From NCBI RefSeq assembly GCF_000067165.1, contig NC_010162.1, positions 7,199,001 through 7,263,000 on the forward strand: a DNA stretch of 64,000 nucleotides, given 5' to 3'. A model generated the notes under the pieces. That model was given only the letters and a program-made list of their open reading frames with translations. It did no database searches and was not told the origin of the DNA. The stretch comes from Sorangium cellulosum So ce56. Lineage in GTDB: Bacteria; Myxococcota_A; Polyangia; Polyangiales; Polyangiaceae. Both the position numbers and the translations under genes were made by a program. Shown here in pieces: positions 60,787 through 64,000 of this stretch (position 1 is the first letter of the stretch; each line of letters opens with the position of its first letter).

Positions 60787-63447
60787 TCAGCTCGACGCCC
60801 GGGTAGCTGGCGGGAGCCTGGCGCCGTCGAGCTTGGCGCCGTCGAGCTTGGCGCCGGTGAGCTTCGCGTACCGCAGGTCCGCGTCGCGGAGGTCGGCGCC
60901 GCGGAGGTCGGCGCCGTCGAACTCGGCGCCGGTGAACTCGGCGCCGGCCAGCTTCGCTTCGCGGAGGTCGGCGTTCGAGAAGACGACGCGACCGCAGCGA
61001 GCGCCTTCGAGATCCGCCCCGCGGAGGTCGGCGCGGCGGAAGACGCAGTCGAAGAGATTGACCCCCTCGAGGCGCGCGCTCGAGAGCTTCGCCTCTTCGA
61101 ACGGGATCACCGCGAGGTCTGCCTTTCGCAGGTCGGCTCCCGTGAGATCGATGCCCGGGAGCTGCACGAACCCGCCGCTCAATGTGCGCCAGCGCGACCG
61201 CCAGCGGTTCCAGCGCTCGATGCCGTCTTTGACCTCACCTCGCAGCATCGCGCGCGACTCTTCGAACGTAGGAAGCAGCATCTCGATGAGCTTCTTCTCG
61301 CTCAGCTTGATGACCTTGTCGCCCTTGGCGATGCGCGCGTCGATCTCGGTCTCCGCCTTCGACGGGACGTGCTCCACGTACGGAATATGCGCGCCCACGA
61401 AGTGCGTCGCGTCCTTCGCCTTCTTCGCGACCGTGCCGCCGAGCTCGAGCAGCATGTCTTCGCGGAGCTCGCGCGACGTGCGCACATCCATCGCCGATCT
61501 CTGGAATTTGCCTGCGTAGAGGATGCATGTCCCGGCAAGGCGCTTCTCGAACATGCCTTGCGGCTTCTTCTCCGCCAGCGGGGTGAAGCCGAGATCGAAG
61601 GGAGCGACACGCTTCTTCGTGCCTTCGATCGCGCGGACGGCGAGGTTGCCGTGCCCGTCGATGTACGCTATCTCGGTTCCGTCCTCGGAGGCGGTGAGCG
61701 GGAGGATCTCGAAGCCGTGGAACTCGATGTCCTCCGGAGCCTCGGGCTCGTCGAGCCATTGGCCCTCCTCGGCGTCGGCCATCCTCGTGCGACCCGCGGA
61801 GTCGACGACGACCGCGCGGGCGTCGTCGACGAACGCGACCTGCCCGAGGCGCTTGTCTGGATGGGAGAGGGTCGCTGTCACCTCACCCGAACGCGGATCG
61901 ATGAAGACGAGCGCGCTGTCCGACGAATGATTGCTGATGTCACGATCGACGCTGACGGCGATCCATCCGGCGCGCGAGACGGCGACGCCGCCGCAGTACC
62001 CGGGCGCGCCGCTCTCCAGCTCGATCGTGTGGACGGGTGTCTCCGGATCGTCGAGCCGCCAGATCCGGACCGCGTCGGACACCGAAACGGCCCAGGTGTC
62101 GTCGGACCCGAACGTGCAGGCCGACACCTTGGCGTCGTGCGAGAGCGTCGCGGTGCGGACGCCGCGCGCGCGGTCCCAGAGCTCGACGTTCGACGCGACG
62201 GGGAGCATCACCGTCTTTCCGTCGCGCGAGACCGCCGCCGCGCCCTGGGGAGAGATCGCGCCGTTCGCGAAGATCGCCTTGCCCTCGTCGGTGATCTCGC
62301 GTACGACGACGGCGTTTTCGGGCGCGACGAGGAGCAGCTCTCCCTGCGGGAGGTTCGCGAGCACCGCTGCGCCGCTCGCGCGCCGCTCGCTGACCGCGCC
62401 GTCGGTCCTTCGCCAGGACCAGATCCCCGACGAGCCGGCGACGACGACGCGTTCGCGGCTCAGCGCGATCGCGCGTGGCGCGTCGATCCCGAGCTCGCTC
62501 GACGCCGGCGCACCGTCCGAGGTCCAGATGCCGATGCCGGACGCCGTCGAGCCCGCGGCGAGCCACTTCCCGTCGCGCGAGAGCGCCATCGCGGGGCCCT
62601 GGCCGTACGCGTGGTGGCGAGGCGTGCGGACGCGACGGATCTCCGCGCCGCTGCGGTTCCACCAGCGAAAGTAGCGATCGTTGCCTTGCGAGACCACCGT
62701 CTTGCCGTCGGCCAGGAACGCGAGCCAGCGACAGCCGGCCGGCCCCCGGTCCTGCTCGCCCGAGCCGTCATCTTCCTGGAAGCGATGCGAGCCCAGGAAG
62801 CGCACGGGCTCGAGCGATGCGCCGTCCCAGAGGCGGACGTCGCCTTGTCCGTGGCCGCCGGCGAGCACGCTGCCCTCGGGTGAGAACGCGAGTACGAGGA
62901 TCTTGGAGCTCTTTCGCTGGGCGAGCTCCTTCTTCGACTCGCGATCGAAGACGCGGACGATGCCCTTCTGTCCGCCGGTCGCGAACGTCGCTCCGTCGGG
63001 TGAGAAGGCGAACGCGAAGATCTCCCCTGCGGGCTCGCTCAGCTCGTGAAGTCGTTTGCCGGTACGCGCGTCGAAGACGCTGGCGACGGAGTCTCCGCCG
63101 TAGGTCGCGACGATCGCGCCGTCGGCGCTCACGGTCGCGAAGGCGAACTTCTTCGTCGCCTTCTCTCCGAGCTTCCACGAGAGCTCGCCGTCCTGGCCCA
63201 GGCGCGCGATGGATCCACGCTCCCACAGGAGAAGGTCGCCGTCAGGCAACGCGGAGACGCCAGTGAAGCGACCGGTCACCGTCTGCTCGTCGAGGGCACG
63301 ACCGTCGTCGACGGCGAAGCGATGCACCTTCGTACGCTTCTCGCCGGTCACGAGAGCCACGAGCGTTGTGGAGTCCGGAGAAAAATCGAGACCAGTGAAG
63401 TTGCCGGGCGCGTTGAAGCGGGTGGCGCCGAAGACCTGTCGGAGCAT
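60787..63447 (-). CDS. WD40 propeller - BRCT-like - pentapeptide-repeat fusion protein
   Basis: An 886-residue cytoplasmic protein. Residues 15-640 contain WD40-type blades (FAFSPDGATFATGGQKG, LAFSPEGSVLAGGHG). Residues 670-770 resemble a BRCT domain: MFEKRLAGTCILYAGKF, ELGGTVAKKAKDATHFVG, KGDKVIKLSEKKLIEML, the Gly-Gly turn and final Trp-like helix of ligase/DNA-repair BRCTs (the Trp is not present). Residues 785-886 hold about 18 pentapeptide repeats (ADLRGADLEGA, AKLTGAKLDGA). The combination is unusual. The start was placed at 63447 (MLRQVFGATRF); an ATG at 63528 adds a basic stretch with no similarity. No signal peptide. Confidence 0.82.
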   Translation of the reverse strand: MLRQVFGATRFNAPGNFTGLDFSPDSTTLVALVTGEKRTKVHRFAVDDGRALDEQTVTGRFTGVSALPDGDLLLWERGSIARLGQDGELSWKLGEKATKKFAFATVSADGAIVATYGGDSVASVFDARTGKRLHELSEPAGEIFAFAFSPDGATFATGGQKGIVRVFDRESKKELAQRKSSKILVLAFSPEGSVLAGGHGQGDVRLWDGASLEPVRFLGSHRFQEDDGSGEQDRGPAGCRWLAFLADGKTVVSQGNDRYFRWWNRSGAEIRRVRTPRHHAYGQGPAMALSRDGKWLAAGSTASGIGIWTSDGAPASSELGIDAPRAIALSRERVVVAGSSGIWSWRRTDGAVSERRASGAAVLANLPQGELLLVAPENAVVVREITDEGKAIFANGAISPQGAAAVSRDGKTVMLPVASNVELWDRARGVRTATLSHDAKVSACTFGSDDTWAVSVSDAVRIWRLDDPETPVHTIELESGAPGYCGGVAVSRAGWIAVSVDRDISNHSSDSALVFIDPRSGEVTATLSHPDKRLGQVAFVDDARAVVVDSAGRTRMADAEEGQWLDEPEAPEDIEFHGFEILPLTASEDGTEIAYIDGHGNLAVRAIEGTKKRVAPFDLGFTPLAEKKPQGMFEKRLAGTCILYAGKFQRSAMDVRTSRELREDMLLELGGTVAKKAKDATHFVGAHIPYVEHVPSKAETEIDARIAKGDKVIKLSEKKLIEMLLPTFEESRAMLRGEVKDGIERWNRWRSRWRTLSGGFVQLPGIDLTGADLRKADLAVIPFEEAKLSSARLEGVNLFDCVFRRADLRGADLEGARCGRVVFSNADLREAKLAGAEFTGAEFDGADLRGADLRDADLRYAKLTGAKLDGAKLDGARLPPATRASS

Positions 63448-63701
63448 CGAACCGAATCTAATTCGGATCCGTTGCCTTTCAGCGCTCCATCGGTCGTCAT
63501 TCTCGGACGTGCGAGCCGGCGCGCACATGGGGTGACCATCGGGGTTCGACAGGCGTCGATGTCGCGGCCGAGCCCACCGCGATCGAGGACGAAGCGGCGA
63601 CGTTCGCGGCCGGGGCGCTGGCCGTCTCGTTCCACGCCATGTCCGCGTGGCATTCGGGTGACCGGCTACCGGTCCGGCCGCGGATCGGGTACTTGGTCTC
63701 G

Positions 63702-64000
63702 GTGACGCGCCATCTGCTCGGCCTCTCCGCGCTGATCTCCGGTCTCGTCCTCGCCGGATGCAACGCGATCTCGGGTATCGGCAGCCTGACCTTCGACGGC
63801 GTGGGCGCCAGCGGAGGAGGCGGCGCCCCGCCTGGCGATGGGGGTGGCGGGCCGGGCGGCGGCGGCGGTGAGGCGGGCGGCGGCGGTGAGGCGGGCGGCG
63901 CGAGCGGCGGCGGTGAGGCGGGCGGCGCGGGCGGCGGCGGTGGTGCGGGCGGCGCGGGCGGCGGCGGCGCGTGCGACGGGGAGCCGTGCCCGGTGCCGAC
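63702..64000 (+). CDS. Gly-rich lipoprotein (partial, runs off right edge)
   Basis: A GTG at 63702 opens VTRHLLGLSALISGLVLAGC, a lipoprotein signal, followed by a Gly/Ala/Glu-rich low-complexity linker and CDGEPCPV, the point where many Sorangium surface proteins begin a folded domain. The frame is open to the window end. An ATG at 63639 is an alternative start. No ribosome site is clear. Function cannot be told. Confidence 0.65.
   Translation, partial: MTRHLLGLSALISGLVLAGCNAISGIGSLTFDGVGASGGGGAPPGDGGGGPGGGGGEAGGGGEAGGASGGGEAGGAGGGGGAGGAGGGGACDGEPCPVP

Noticed and set aside
60461..61519. 352-codon frame through the 65-bp repeats into the pentapeptide gene
   Set aside because: It reads the repeats and then the antisense of the pentapeptide region; no signal for translation.
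1..64000. tRNA, rRNA, CRISPR or insertion-sequence features
   Set aside because: No cloverleaf-like segment, no spaced direct repeats of CRISPR type and no transposase motif was seen on reading; a dedicated scan was not possible.

Overview
The window is very GC-rich, with strong G/C preference at third codon positions, so that many real genes carry long open frames on the opposite strand. Gene content points to a myxobacterium, most like Sorangium: six eukaryotic-type Ser/Thr kinases (three of them giant kinase-ATPase-TPR fusions), a caspase-fold WD40 protein, several ECF sigma factors, lipoproteins with long Gly/Ser linkers, and many DUF-type secreted proteins. This assignment is an inference from gene families and composition. 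I saw no rRNA, tRNA, CRISPR array, insertion sequence or phage module.

Layout. 1-3.2 kb: start of an outer-membrane barrel gene (runs off the left edge), a 21-bp tandem-repeat array, and an OmpA-type lipoprotein. 3.3-15.4 kb: two near-duplicate giant kinase/ATPase/TPR genes flanking a WD40-caspase-fold lipoprotein whose catalytic Cys is replaced by Gly, plus the C-terminal remnant of an AAA-ATPase/PD-(D/E)XK protein. 15.4-19.9 kb: a 160-bp palindrome, valS, a ferredoxin-NADP-reductase-like flavoprotein and a 69-residue small ORF. 20.7-27.7 kb: a secreted or membrane protein, a QEGLA-motif metallopeptidase-like protein and three transmembrane Ser/Thr kinases. 28-34.6 kb: two ECF sigma operons (SnoaL-type sigma with VOC and AHSA1 proteins; YciI with an ECF42-type sigma), separated by a small Cys-rich secreted protein, a histidine-kinase fragment, a DUF4180 gene with an apparent frameshift, and a Tat-exported DUF2935 protein. 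34.7-38.6 kb: SulP transporter, an unknown acidic-repeat protein and coaA.

38.7-47 kb: a catabolic cluster on the minus strand, in order of transcription: enolase-superfamily sugar-acid dehydratase, UxaC-like isomerase, SDR, MFS transporter (all joined by 4-nt ATGA overlaps), then kdgK-eda (also ATGA) and a porin. Together these could take hexuronate or aldarate through 2-keto-3-deoxygluconate to pyruvate and glyceraldehyde-3-phosphate. A pectin-type acetylesterase lipoprotein at 59.4 kb fits a plant-polysaccharide lifestyle.

47.7-58.7 kb: a PAS-STAS regulator, small envelope proteins, two GNAT acetyltransferases, the third giant kinase/ATPase/TPR paralogue, and a three-gene phosphorelay (degenerate histidine kinase, HAMP histidine kinase, two-receiver regulator). 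59-64 kb: the acetylesterase, a 3 x 65 bp repeat, a WD40-BRCT-pentapeptide fusion protein, and the start of another Gly-rich lipoprotein at the right edge.

The best candidates for undescribed biology are the duplicated kinase/ATPase island around the pseudo-caspase (3.3-15.4 kb), the WD40-BRCT-pentapeptide protein, and the uronate cluster with non-standard enzymes.
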